Source: JAFARZ01 sp035651595 (GTDB taxonomy: Bacteria > Actinomycetota > Actinomycetes > Streptosporangiales > Streptosporangiaceae). Taken from it: a DNA stretch of 22,579 nt. The notes under the pieces were generated by a model. That model did no database searches. It saw nothing but the letters and a program-made list of their open reading frames with translations, and was not told where the DNA came from. Shown one piece after another: positions 1 through 8,805 of this stretch (positions are counted from its first letter, which is position 1; the number at the start of each line of letters is the position of its first letter). Both the position numbers and the translations under genes were made by a program. The stretch covers positions 1-22,579 of the forward strand of contig DASRFJ010000096.1 in NCBI GenBank assembly GCA_035651595.1, read 5' to 3'.

Positions 1-93
1 GGCCAGGAACGTGGTCAGCCACGCCGCCGCACCCATCGCCAGCCCGACGAAGAGCAGCACGTAAAGCCACCACCGACGACGCGCAGTGCTCAC
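1..93 (-). CDS. Membrane protein, N-terminal part only (cut by window edge)
   Basis: The minus strand reads from a GTG at 93-91 to the window edge without a stop, giving 31 residues. They form a short basic head (MSTARRRWW) followed by a hydrophobic helix (about residues 10-24) and the beginning of a further segment. That is the usual start of a polytopic membrane protein or of a protein with a signal anchor under the positive-inside rule. There is no clear Shine-Dalgarno sequence before the GTG. The family cannot be assigned from 31 residues, and the rest of the gene lies to the left of the window. Confidence 0.55.
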   Translation of the reverse strand, partial: MSTARRRWWLYVLLFVGLAMGAAAWLTTFLA

Positions 94-137
94 AGGGCAA
101 TAATGATCAGGTTTGGTTACAAAAAGGACTCAACCGC

Positions 138-288
138 TCACCCTTCGGTCAGCCATTCGGCGGCGTCGTGCACGGAGCCCCGTCTCGGTCGCGATGTTCG
201 CCACCTGGTCGTCGCCGAGCACCTCCTGGATCAGCACGTGCTTGACCGGCGTGCCGGCCAGCGGGTTGCGGACCAGGTGATCCGGGCA
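138..288 (-). pseudogene. Decayed gene fragment with a frameshift
   Basis: Read on the minus strand, one frame from 288 down to about 180 gives a protein-like stretch containing HLVRNPLAGTPVKHVL and IQEVLGDDQVANIATETG, preceded by an in-frame stop (289-291) and no start codon. The protein-like character then moves to another frame (SVHDAAEWLTEG) that ends at a TGA at 138-140. This looks like the 3' end of a gene that has lost its front and gained a frameshift. I do not recognise the family. Chance is the alternative, but the codon bias on both sides of the shift matches coding DNA. Confidence 0.4.
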
Positions 289-346
289 TCATCCCAGCGA
301 TCCGCCCCGCTGACTACCCCCCAGTAACAAGGACTCGCACATCATT

Positions 347-386
347 GTGTGCGAAAAGGGCCGGGAATCCGGCCCTTTCTGCACAC
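347..386 (-). terminator. Rho-independent-type terminator after the coiled-coil gene
   Basis: A perfect 10-bp stem (355-364 with 369-378, loop GAAT) is extended by an outer 6-bp stem (GTGTGC 347-352 with GCACAC 381-386). It begins 7 bases after the stop codon of the minus-strand coiled-coil gene. On the minus strand the inner stem ends in CCCTTTT, a short T run. The stem is nearly symmetrical, so it could act on both strands. Confidence 0.75.
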
Positions 387-392
387 GATCAG

Positions 393-707
393 CTAGTTGC
401 CCAGCGCCTCGTCGATCTTCGCGACTATCACTTGGATGCCGGTCTTTACTTCCTGCATGTCACTCTTCAGTACGTGCACATCAGTCTTCAGTACGTGCAC
501 ATCAGTCTTCAGCACGTGCACGTCACTCTCGAGGCGGGTGAGCATGCGAGTGTGCTCACCTTGGGTGGTGGCCAGCGCCTGAAGCAGGCTGGTATTGGCG
601 TCGACCTTGAGGTTCAGCTCCGCCAGGTCCTTGTCCATCATGGCTCGCAGCCGTGCCTCCTCTCCCACCTTCTTCTCCAGCGCGGCAAGCCGACCGTTGT
701 CGCACAT
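393..707 (-). CDS. Small coiled-coil protein with DVHVLKT heptads
   Basis: 104 residues. ATG at 707 has a strong Shine-Dalgarno (GGAGGGGG) just upstream. Nearly the whole chain is charged and helical with hydrophobic residues at heptad spacing. Residues 61-95 are five consecutive heptads: SDVHVLK, TDVHVLK, TDVHVLK, SDMQEVK, TGIQVIV. No signal peptide, membrane segment or enzymatic motif is visible. Such short coiled coils usually oligomerise or act as adaptors, but no function can be claimed here. The gene stands alone, with a strong terminator directly after its stop. The DNA under the heptads is a 21-bp tandem repeat, so the rod length may vary between strains. Confidence 0.75.
   Translation of the reverse strand: MCDNGRLAALEKKVGEEARLRAMMDKDLAELNLKVDANTSLLQALATTQGEHTRMLTRLESDVHVLKTDVHVLKTDVHVLKSDMQEVKTGIQVIVAKIDEALGN
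468..530. repeat. 21-bp tandem repeat, three copies, inside the coiled-coil gene
   Basis: Units at 468-488 and 489-509 are identical; the unit at 510-530 differs at a few bases. A degenerate fourth copy lies at about 448-467. The period of 21 bp is exactly seven codons, one coiled-coil heptad, so copy-number change keeps the reading frame. Confidence 0.85.
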
Positions 708-1089
708 GGCTCCCCCTCCAGTAGGTGCTCGTCGATCCTAGCCCGGAACATACGCGCCACCTCTGACATTCTGCGGAGCAGTCCGCTCACGGCGAACCCG
801 CGGCGCAACAAATCTACGATGCCGCGTGTCGCCGGCGCTTGCCATGCAGGTTGCCCGTATTGCCCACCTCTGTACCGGCACGTTCGATGATGGCCCGGGG
901 TCGATAGGTGGTCCGAAATTATTGCGGACACTTACCCTCCCAGATCGGGGGGGTAAGTGTCCGCAATAATCTGGCCCGCCCGACAGGGCGCCCGGAACGG
1001 TGCGAAATGTCTAGGTATGGGGCGCGGAGCAGGCGTGTCACGGTCAGGCCCCGGGACAGGCAGACGCGGGTCGCCAGCCCGAGCGAGCG
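708..1089. other. Region without a convincing gene
   Basis: About 380 bp between the coiled-coil gene and the dehydrogenase gene. The only open frames are arginine-rich or lack a ribosome binding site. It includes the Shine-Dalgarno of the coiled-coil gene at its left edge and the long inverted repeat at 914-970. I see nothing else that I can name. Confidence 0.5.
914..970. repeat. Long perfect inverted repeat (20-bp arms)
   Basis: Bases 918-937 are the exact reverse complement of 951-970. Inside them, 938-941 can also pair with 947-950 (one T-G wobble), leaving a 5-base loop at 942-946, so a 24-bp stem is possible. The arms are AT-richer than the surroundings (ATTATTGCGG...). No T run follows. 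It could be a terminator, a fused pair of transposon ends or a small mobile palindrome. Confidence 0.85.
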
Positions 1090-1108
1090 GAGCCCGGCGG
1101 CGGCGGGC

Positions 1109-1110
<2 letters not shown>
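1090..1110 (-). terminator. GC hairpin at the stop codon of the dehydrogenase gene
   Basis: GAGCCCG (1090-1096) pairs with CGGGCTC (1104-1110) across a 7-base loop. On the minus strand the hairpin starts inside the TGA stop codon (1111-1109). There is no T tract, which is common for actinomycete terminators. Confidence 0.45.
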
Positions 1111-2601
<1,491 letters not shown>

Positions 2602-2605
<4 letters not shown>

Positions 2606-3867
2606 AAGGCCTCCTCGTTCACGACGCGCAGCGCGTCGATCAAAATCGCGAGGCCTTCGGTGGCCTCGGCTTCGGTCAGTGTCATCGGCGGCGCCATCCG
2701 CAGCGTGTGCCCGTGCAGGCCGCCCTTGCCGATCAGCAGTCCCCGCTCGCGCGCCGCCTCGAGCACCTTTCCCGCCAGCGCCGGAGAAGGCCCGCCGGTC
2801 CGCGGCTCCACCAGGTCAACCGCGAACATCAGCCCCTTGCCGCGCACGTCACCGACCACGGCCAGCGAGGCCGACGCAGACCGCAGCCCGCCGAGGATCA
2901 GCGCGCCGTTCGAAGCGGCGCACCGCTGGAGGTCATGCGACAGCAGGTAGTCGAGCGTCGCGTTGGCCGCGGCCGTGGCCAGCGGGTTACCGCCGAACGT
3001 GGAGATCCCGTTGCCGCGGATCCCGTCGAGCAGGTCGGCGCGCGCCACCACGCCGCCGATCGCGAACCCGTTGCCGAGCCCCTTCGCGAACGTCATCGCG
3101 TCCGGCACGACGCCATGCGCGCCGATCCCCCAGAAGTGCTCGCCGGTCCGCCCCCATCCGGTCTGCACCTCGTCGGAGATGAACAAGATGCCGTGCTCGT
3201 CCAGCACTTGTTTATACAAGGCGAACAGGCCGTCCGGCGCCATCGTGAACCCGCCGACGCCCTGCACCGGCTCGGCGATCAGGCACCCGACGTCCGCCGG
3301 GTGCACGCCGCCGGAAAGCAGCGCGCGCAGGTCGTCAACGCAGGCTTCCGGCGAGTATCCGTCCGTGCCATGCAGATAGTGGGTACCGAACGGGCTGTGG
3401 CTCGACATTTTCCAGGCCGCGTTACCCGTCGCGGCGACGGTGCCGAACGTACGTCCGTGGTAGCTGCCCCGCATGGCGAGCACCTGGTCGGCGCCCCGTG
3501 CGCTGAGCGCCGCGAGCAGGGCCACCTCGTTGGCCTCGGAGCCTGAATTGGTGAAGTACACCTTGCCGTTCGGAATGCCGGAAAGCTTTGAGATCTTTTC
3601 GGCAAGCAGTACCTGGTTCCTGATCAGGTACAGCGTGGACGTGTGCACCACCCCGGTGGCCAGCTGACGCTCGACCGCCTCGCGCACCTCGGGTACGTCG
3701 TAGCCGAGCATGTTGGTCAGGATTCCGGCGAAGAAGTCTAGGTAACTCCGGCCTTGGCTGTCGGTGACCCGGCAGCCCTTGCCGCTGACGATCTCTATCG
3801 GTTCGTCGTAGTACAGGCCCGCCCAGCGCGGGATGACGGCGCGATGCCGCGCGAGCAGATCGGACAT
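2602..3867 (-). CDS. Class III PLP-dependent aminotransferase (omega-amino acid type)
   Basis: 421 residues from the ATG at 3867; the open frame continues far upstream but runs into the divergent gene. Class III signature: PLP-binding GSE at 109-111, SYHGRT at 135-140, D232 in ISDEVQTGWGRTG, Schiff-base K262 in TFAKGLGNG, and the ISTFGGNPLA segment. The family moves the terminal amino group of beta-alanine, 3-aminoisobutyrate, GABA or similar amines to pyruvate, 2-oxoglutarate or glyoxylate. Coupling to a CoA-acylating semialdehyde dehydrogenase favours beta-alanine or 3-aminoisobutyrate, as in reductive pyrimidine or valine breakdown. An upstream ATG at 3900 is in frame but has no ribosome site either. 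Likely transcribed from the divergent promoter region at 3922-3949. Confidence 0.88.
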
Positions 3868-3921
3868 GTCTTCGAGTCTGCTCTCTCGGGCGGGCGGCAT
3901 CAGCCGACATAGTGCAAGTTT

Positions 3922-3949
3922 CTTGTATCGTTGGTTGACATGTTGCCAA
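3922..3949 (-). promoter_or_regulatory. Candidate promoter for the aminotransferase-dehydrogenase operon
   Basis: On the minus strand, TTGGCA (3949-3944) and TACAAG (3927-3922) are separated by 16 bp, a reasonable -35/-10 pair for a housekeeping sigma factor. The predicted start of transcription falls near 3914, ahead of both possible start codons (3900 and 3867). Confidence 0.45.
3926..3938 (+). promoter_or_regulatory. PucR-box-like operator
   Basis: TATCGTTGGTTGA matches 12 of 13 positions of the Bacillus subtilis PucR box as I recall it (WWWCNTTGGTTAA). It lies directly before the pucR-family start codon and between the -35 and -10 of the opposing promoter. A separate imperfect palindrome, CAAG-TTT-CTTG (3915-3925), overlaps its left flank. 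Confidence 0.5.
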
Positions 3950-5583
3950 CAGTCGCGGACCTGCTCGGCCTCGACGTCATCCGGCGGGGCAGCCCGAACG
4001 TGGTAGCGGGCGCCGACCGGCTCGGCGCGCCGGTGCGCTGGGTGCACGTGCTTGAGCTGGCCGACGCGGCGCACCTGCTCCACGGCGGCGAGTTCCTGCT
4101 TACCACCGGCATCGCGTTGCCGGCCGAACCGGCGCTGCTGGCCAGGTTCGCCGGCGAGCTGGCCAGTGCGGGGGTCAGCGCGCTCGCGGTCGAACTGGGC
4201 CGCCGGTTCACCGGTGCGCTGCCGGCCGCCCTGGTCCGGGCCGCCGAAGAGGCCGGACTGGCGCTGATCGCGTTCGAGCGGGAGATCCCGTTTGTCGAGA
4301 TCACCGAGGCGGTGCACGCCCGCATTATCGACACCCAGCTGGAGGAGCTGCGTGCCTCCGAACGACTGCACGAGGTGTTCACCGAGCTGTCGGTGGCGGG
4401 CGCCTCGACGGACGAGATCGTGCACCAGGCCGCGACGCTGGCCGGCAAGCCCGTCGTCCTGGCCGACCTCTCCCACCGGGTGCTCGCCGTGGCACCGGGC
4501 AGCGCCGACCCCGGCCGGTTGCTGGCCGGGTTCGCCGCCCGCAGCCGCTCCGTGCTGACCAGGGGCCGGACCAGCTACGACGAGGCGTCCGGCTGGCTGG
4601 TCACGCCGGTGGGCGCGCGTGGCGAGGACTGGGGCCGGGTGATCCTGGTCTGCGACGGGCCGCCGCGCGGCACCGACACCGTGCTGATCGAGCGGACCGC
4701 CACCACGCTGGCGCTTGGCCGGCTGCTGACCCGGCAGGCGGAAAGCGTGGAACGGCAGGCGCACCGCACGCTGATCAGCGGCATCATCGCGCAGGCGCAT
4801 GCCGACCCTGGCGAGGCGGCGGTGCGGGCCCGGGCGCTGGGCGTGCCGGTGGACGGCAGGCAGCTCGTCGCCGTGGTGCTACGGCGCAGCAGCGACGGGC
4901 CGGGCATCTCCTCGCACGCGCGGATGCTGGAGGTCGCGGACGCGGCCGCCGCGGTGTGCCGGAGCGAACAGGTCCCGGCGCTGGTCGGCACGCTGGACAC
5001 TGTGCCCTCTGGAAACACGGGTGAGGTGGGCGTGCTGCTCTCGCTCAGCCCGCGGGCCGAGCTGGACCGGGTGCTCACGAGCTTCGCGACCAGGATCCGG
5101 GAGCGGCTCGGTGCCGGCCACGACGGGCTGGTGATCGGCACGGGCGCCGCGGTGCCGGGGATCCGCGAGGTCCGCCGCTCGTTCCTCGAGGCCAGCCAGG
5201 TCGCGGACGTCGCGTCCGAGCGCGCAGGTGACCTGCCGTACTACGGGCTCACGGACCTGCATCTGCGCGGGCTGCTGCACCTGCTGCGGGACGACCCGCG
5301 GCTCCAGACGTTCACCGCGCGCGAGCTGGGCGCGCTGCTCGCCCACGAGCGCGGCGCGGAACTGCTGACCGTGCTGGCCGCGTACCTGGACGCGGGCGGC
5401 AACAAGGTGGCGGCGGCGCGGAACTCGCACCTGGCGCGGCCGACCTGCTACGACCGGCTGAACCGGATCGAGCGGGTGCTCGGCGTATCCCTGGACTCGG
5501 CGGAGACGCGGACCTCGCTGCACGTCGCGTTGCTGGCGCATCAGGCTGGCATGCAGCGATCCGGCGGCTTACGGTGCTCTTAG
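3940..5583 (+). CDS. PucR-family transcriptional regulator
   Basis: 547 residues from ATG 3940 (a TTG at 3931 would add three residues). The N-terminal part, about residues 1-120 (TVADLLGLDVIRRG, VRWVHVLELADAAHLLHGGEFLLTTG), is the PucR ligand-type domain. The middle holds a GAF-like or GGDEF-like linker region, and the last 80 residues hold the PucR C-terminal helix-turn-helix (AYLDAGGNKVAAARNSHLAR, then TCYDRLNRIERVLGVSL). The family activates or represses purine, GABA, beta-alanine and amine catabolism. It is divergent from the aminotransferase and dehydrogenase genes with 72 bp between start codons, and so is very likely their regulator. No Shine-Dalgarno is visible; TATCGT ends 8 nt before the ATG, which fits a leaderless mRNA. 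The sigma factor gene begins 5 nt after its stop. Confidence 0.9.
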   Translation: MLPTVADLLGLDVIRRGSPNVVAGADRLGAPVRWVHVLELADAAHLLHGGEFLLTTGIALPAEPALLARFAGELASAGVSALAVELGRRFTGALPAALVRAAEEAGLALIAFEREIPFVEITEAVHARIIDTQLEELRASERLHEVFTELSVAGASTDEIVHQAATLAGKPVVLADLSHRVLAVAPGSADPGRLLAGFAARSRSVLTRGRTSYDEASGWLVTPVGARGEDWGRVILVCDGPPRGTDTVLIERTATTLALGRLLTRQAESVERQAHRTLISGIIAQAHADPGEAAVRARALGVPVDGRQLVAVVLRRSSDGPGISSHARMLEVADAAAAVCRSEQVPALVGTLDTVPSGNTGEVGVLLSLSPRAELDRVLTSFATRIRERLGAGHDGLVIGTGAAVPGIREVRRSFLEASQVADVASERAGDLPYYGLTDLHLRGLLHLLRDDPRLQTFTARELGALLAHERGAELLTVLAAYLDAGGNKVAAARNSHLARPTCYDRLNRIERVLGVSLDSAETRTSLHVALLAHQAGMQRSGGLRCS

Positions 5584-5588
5584 GTACT

Positions 5589-6128
5589 GTGACGCTGTCA
5601 GATCGTCGCGACGAGCTCGCCGAGGCACCGGACATCATCAGCGGTGGCGGCGAGGACTTCAGCGCGTTCGCGGCGTCCCGGTGGCCGGCGCTCGTCCGGC
5701 TGGCGTACGGCCTGACCGGTGACCGCTGGACCGCGGAAGACGTCGCGCAGACGACGCTGGCCAGGGCGTACGTGGCGTGGCGCCGGGTCAGCCGGGCGGA
5801 CGACCCGGACGCGTATGTGCGCCGCATCCTGATCAACACGAGCAACCGCAGGTTCCGCAAGCACCGGGTGATCGAGCAGCCGGGCGCGATTCCCGAGGCC
5901 GCGGCGGACGGTCCCGCCGACCTGGTCGGCGACCGTGCCACGCTGCTGGCCGCGCTGCGCGTGCTGCCGCCACGGCAGCGCGCGGTCGTCGTGCTGCGGT
6001 ACTGGGCGGATCTCACCGACAGCCAGGCCGCTGCCGCGCTCGGCTGCTCGCCGGCCACGGTACGCAGCCAGCTCTCGCGCGCGCTGGCCAGGCTGCGGGA
6101 CATCCTCGGGGAAGGTGAGTACTGGTGA
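5589..6128 (+). CDS. SigE-family ECF RNA polymerase sigma factor
   Basis: 179 residues from GTG 5589; GTG 5574 is an alternative that overlaps pucR. Region sigma-2 spans about residues 24-94 (FSAFAASRWPALVRLAYGL, then AEDVAQTTLARAYVAW, then DAYVRRILINTSNRR). Region sigma-4 spans about 118-170 (LRVLPPRQRAVVVLRYWADL, then SQAAAALGCSPATVRSQLSR). This is the actinomycete SigE-type ECF group, which directs polymerase to stress or envelope promoters. It starts 5 nt after the PucR-family stop and overlaps the next gene by GTGA, so the next product is probably made in proportion. No HxxxCxxC zinc anti-sigma protein is encoded nearby. The membrane protein that follows is the natural candidate for its regulator. 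Target promoters cannot be deduced. Confidence 0.9.
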   Translation: MTLSDRRDELAEAPDIISGGGEDFSAFAASRWPALVRLAYGLTGDRWTAEDVAQTTLARAYVAWRRVSRADDPDAYVRRILINTSNRRFRKHRVIEQPGAIPEAAADGPADLVGDRATLLAALRVLPPRQRAVVVLRYWADLTDSQAAAALGCSPATVRSQLSRALARLRDILGEGEYW

Positions 6129-7249
6129 ACGGGACCCTGCGGGAGCAGCTGGACGAGCTGCTCGGAGCCGTCGAGCCCGCACCGGTGCCGCTGGAGCGGA
6201 TCAGGCGGCGGGCGCTGGGCATCCGCCTGCGGCGAACCGGGGCCGTCGCAAGCGTGCTGGCCGCCGCCGGGGTGGCTGCGGCACTGCTGACCGGGTATCC
6301 CGCTCCGGTCTCGGCGCCCGCGCCGACGGTGGGCGCGACGACCCAGCCGGGCAGGCCGTTCGCGCACGGGGTCGCCCACGGCCGGCCGTGGCAGCTCGCG
6401 GTGCAGGACATCGCCGGTCCCGGCTACCGGTGCGTGCCCGGCGTCACCGTCAACGGCAGCGACGCCGATCCGATCGCGCCCGTGCCGATGCCGGGCCGGA
6501 CGACCGCTGCGTTCATCTCGCTCGGCGTGGCGCTGCCCGGGATCGGCATCGGATTCGCGCAGGTCCCACCGGACGTTCGCGAGCTGACGCTGCTGGCTGA
6601 CGGACCAGGCGGCGGCTGGCGCGAGCTGCCCACCACGACGGTGACGGCGTGCGGCCAGCAGTTCCGGCTGGTTGGCTTCGACTATCCACTGACCGCCCGG
6701 CTGCGGATCGACGTCGGTACCGCTAGCGTCGCGGTGCCGAGTATGCTGTCCAACCCGCAGAACTCCGATGCCTATGCACAGGCAACGGGTGTCTGGCGGA
6801 ACGAGGGCGTCACCTATGGGCAGATCGCGTCGGGCACCCTGGCCACCGGTGAGGCGTACGGCCAGCGCTGGTCGATCCAGGTCACGTTCGGCGCCACGGG
6901 TGACTGCTACCAGATCGCCGCGGGCAGCTCATCGATGGGCGACTGCGGGCCAGTCAGCACCCCGTCCGGGCTGGCCACGATCATGGCGCTGCCGCTCGGG
7001 TTCGGCAACGGCGGGGGCGTGGGATACGCCAGCGAGGTGAGCCCGGCCACCGCGAGCGTCGTGGCCAGGCTGTCCGATGGCTCGACGACCTCGGCGGTGC
7101 CCCATGTGGTGGACGGGCGCAAATACGCCGCGCTGTTCGTCACCGGATCGGCGCGGATCACGCGCCTGTCCTGGCTGAACGCCGCGGGTGCGACGATCGC
7201 CAGCACCACCTCGGTCGCCCAGTACGGCGTCACCCAATTCAAGCCGTAG
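6125..7249 (+). CDS. Single-pass membrane protein with four-cysteine outer domain; candidate non-zinc anti-sigma or sensor
   Basis: 374 residues, GTG start within the sigma factor stop (GTGA). Residues 1-36 are a charged cytoplasmic head (LREQLDELLGAVEPAPVPLE, then RIRRRALGIRLRR). Residues 39-57 are one membrane helix. The remaining 310 residues face outward and are rich in beta-type sequence. All four cysteines (C103, C176, C261, C274) are in the outer domain and have counterparts in the protein at 8806-10068, along with GRPWQ, VTVNGxDADP, PGIGxGFxQVPP, AYGQxWSI and GDCY. Two disulfides are likely. Topology and coupling to an ECF sigma factor suggest an anti-sigma or signal-receiving protein, but the head is only 36 residues and carries no known anti-sigma motif. 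I do not recognise the outer domain. Confidence 0.8.
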   Translation: MNGTLREQLDELLGAVEPAPVPLERIRRRALGIRLRRTGAVASVLAAAGVAAALLTGYPAPVSAPAPTVGATTQPGRPFAHGVAHGRPWQLAVQDIAGPGYRCVPGVTVNGSDADPIAPVPMPGRTTAAFISLGVALPGIGIGFAQVPPDVRELTLLADGPGGGWRELPTTTVTACGQQFRLVGFDYPLTARLRIDVGTASVAVPSMLSNPQNSDAYAQATGVWRNEGVTYGQIASGTLATGEAYGQRWSIQVTFGATGDCYQIAAGSSSMGDCGPVSTPSGLATIMALPLGFGNGGGVGYASEVSPATASVVARLSDGSTTSAVPHVVDGRKYAALFVTGSARITRLSWLNAAGATIASTTSVAQYGVTQFKP

Positions 7250-7312
7250 CCCGCATGTCGATTAGTTTGCGTTGGCTCCGACGTCATTACAGACGACTGA
7301 AGGAGGAACGCA

Positions 7313-8779
7313 ATGCAAGACACGACCGAGCTCGACCTGGACCTCGACCTCTCAACCGCCGCGCGCGCCGTCGACCGGTCGCGGTGGCTGGCTCTGGTGG
7401 TGCTGTGCCTGGGCATGCTGATGATCGTCCTGGACGTCACGATCGTGAACGTGGCGCTGCCGAACATCCAGACCCAGCTCAAGTTTTCCCAGTCTGGCCT
7501 CGCTTGGGTGGTGAACGCCTACCTGATCGCGTTCGGCGGCCTGCTGCTGCTCGCTGGCCGGCTCGGTGACCTGGCCGGCCGACGGACCGTCTTCCTTGCC
7601 GGGCTGGCGGTGTTCACCGTGGCCTCGGCGGTGTGCGGGTTGTCCGTCAGCCAGTCGATGCTGATCGGCGCCCGGTTCGTGCAGGGGATCGGCGGCGCGA
7701 TGACCTCCGCGGTGATCCTCGGCATGATCGTGACGCTGTTCCCGTCGCCGCGGGAGATGGCCAAGGCGATCGGTGTGTACGCGTTCGTCGCCTCGGCCGG
7801 CGGCGCAGTGGGCCTGCTGGCCGGCGGCGTCCTCACCCAGGCCATCAACTGGCACTGGATCTTCTTCGTGAACATCCCGATCGGCATCGCCACGGTCATC
7901 GCCGCGATCCGGGTGATCCCCCGCGACCAGGGTCAAGGACTGCGCGGCGGCGCCGACGTGCCGGGTGCCGTGCTGATCATCGCCGCGATGATGCTGAGCG
8001 TCTTCACGATCGTCCAGCCGGCCGCGTCTGACGGCTGGCTCGCGGGCCGGACCCTCACCTTCGGCGCGGTGTCGCTGGCGCTGCTGGCGGGCTTCGTCGT
8101 CCGGCAGCGCACCGCGAAGAACCCGCTGATGCCGCTGCGCATCCTGTCCTCGCGCAGCCTCGTCGCCGCGAACCTGATCCAGGTGCTCAGCGTGGCGGGC
8201 ATGTTCGGGATGTTCTTCCTCGGCGCGCTGTACCTGCGGCTGGTGCTGGGCTACGGCCCGCTGCGGATCGGCCTGGCGTTCCTGCCGGTCGCCGTCGCCA
8301 TGGCGGTGCTGTCGGTGCGGTACACCGAGAAGCTGGCCGCACGGTTCGGCGCGCGGAGCACGATGATCGCCGGACTCACGCTGATCACCGCGTCGCTCCT
8401 GCTGTTCAGCCAGGCCCCGGTGCACGCGAGCTACCTGGTCTACGTGTTCCCGGTGACGCTGCTCATGGGGGCAGGCGCCGGACTGGCCTTCCCCGCCCTG
8501 ATGACGTCCGCGATGTCGGGCGTGAGCCAGGCCGAGGCGGGGCTCGCGTCCGGGCTGGTGAACACCACCGCTCAGGTCGGCGGCGCGCTCGGGCTCGCGG
8601 TGCTGGACACCGTGTCGTCCGGGCGGAGTTCGACGCTGGCGGCGCACGGCACGAGCCAGCTGACCGCGCTGACCGACGGGTACCACCTGGCGTTCCTGAT
8701 CGCGGCGGCGCTTGCCGCGGCGGCGATCGCGGTGGCCGCGATCATGCTCCGTCCGGGGCGGGCAGCCGCTTCCAGCTGA
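7313..8779 (+). CDS. MFS exporter, DHA2 (EmrB/QacA, 14-TM) family
   Basis: 488 residues; ATG 7313 has AGGAGG at 7301-7306, the best ribosome site in this block. An acidic head (DLDLDLD) is followed by the DHA2 hallmark LDVTIVNVALP at 40-50, motif A GRLGDLAGRR at 82-91, GARFVQGIGGAMTSAVILG, and a glycine-rich motif C segment (GVYAFVASAGGAVGLLAGG). The length and hydrophobic pattern fit 14 membrane helices. The family exports drugs, dyes, antibiotics or metabolites by proton antiport. It lies between the two genes for the paralogous outer-domain proteins and 63 bp after the first, so it probably belongs to the same regulon. The substrate is unknown. Confidence 0.9.
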   Translation: MQDTTELDLDLDLSTAARAVDRSRWLALVVLCLGMLMIVLDVTIVNVALPNIQTQLKFSQSGLAWVVNAYLIAFGGLLLLAGRLGDLAGRRTVFLAGLAVFTVASAVCGLSVSQSMLIGARFVQGIGGAMTSAVILGMIVTLFPSPREMAKAIGVYAFVASAGGAVGLLAGGVLTQAINWHWIFFVNIPIGIATVIAAIRVIPRDQGQGLRGGADVPGAVLIIAAMMLSVFTIVQPAASDGWLAGRTLTFGAVSLALLAGFVVRQRTAKNPLMPLRILSSRSLVAANLIQVLSVAGMFGMFFLGALYLRLVLGYGPLRIGLAFLPVAVAMAVLSVRYTEKLAARFGARSTMIAGLTLITASLLLFSQAPVHASYLVYVFPVTLLMGAGAGLAFPALMTSAMSGVSQAEAGLASGLVNTTAQVGGALGLAVLDTVSSGRSSTLAAHGTSQLTALTDGYHLAFLIAAALAAAAIAVAAIMLRPGRAAASS

Positions 8780-8792
8780 GCCCCGCTCCGCT

Positions 8793-8798
8793 TATCGT
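8793..8798 (+). promoter_or_regulatory. Candidate -10 element of a leaderless promoter
   Basis: TATCGT is followed by exactly 7 nt and then ATG 8806, which has an in-frame TAG immediately before it and no Shine-Dalgarno. This spacing places the transcription start on the ATG. No good -35 is evident. Confidence 0.35.
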
Positions 8799-8805
8799 GA
8801 CATAG

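Noticed and set aside
638..931. 97-residue minus-strand frame upstream of the coiled-coil gene
   Set aside because: Its start lies within the long inverted repeat, it has no ribosome site, and it overlaps the coiled-coil gene that has a strong one.
3868..4800. Upstream extension of the aminotransferase open frame (732 residues in total)
   Set aside because: The added part is antisense to the PucR-family gene, and homology to class III enzymes starts only at about MSDLLARH.
6125..7249. Zinc anti-sigma (HxxxCxxC) motif
   Set aside because: All cysteines are in the outer domain and the cytoplasmic head has none, so a ZAS-type anti-sigma cannot be claimed.
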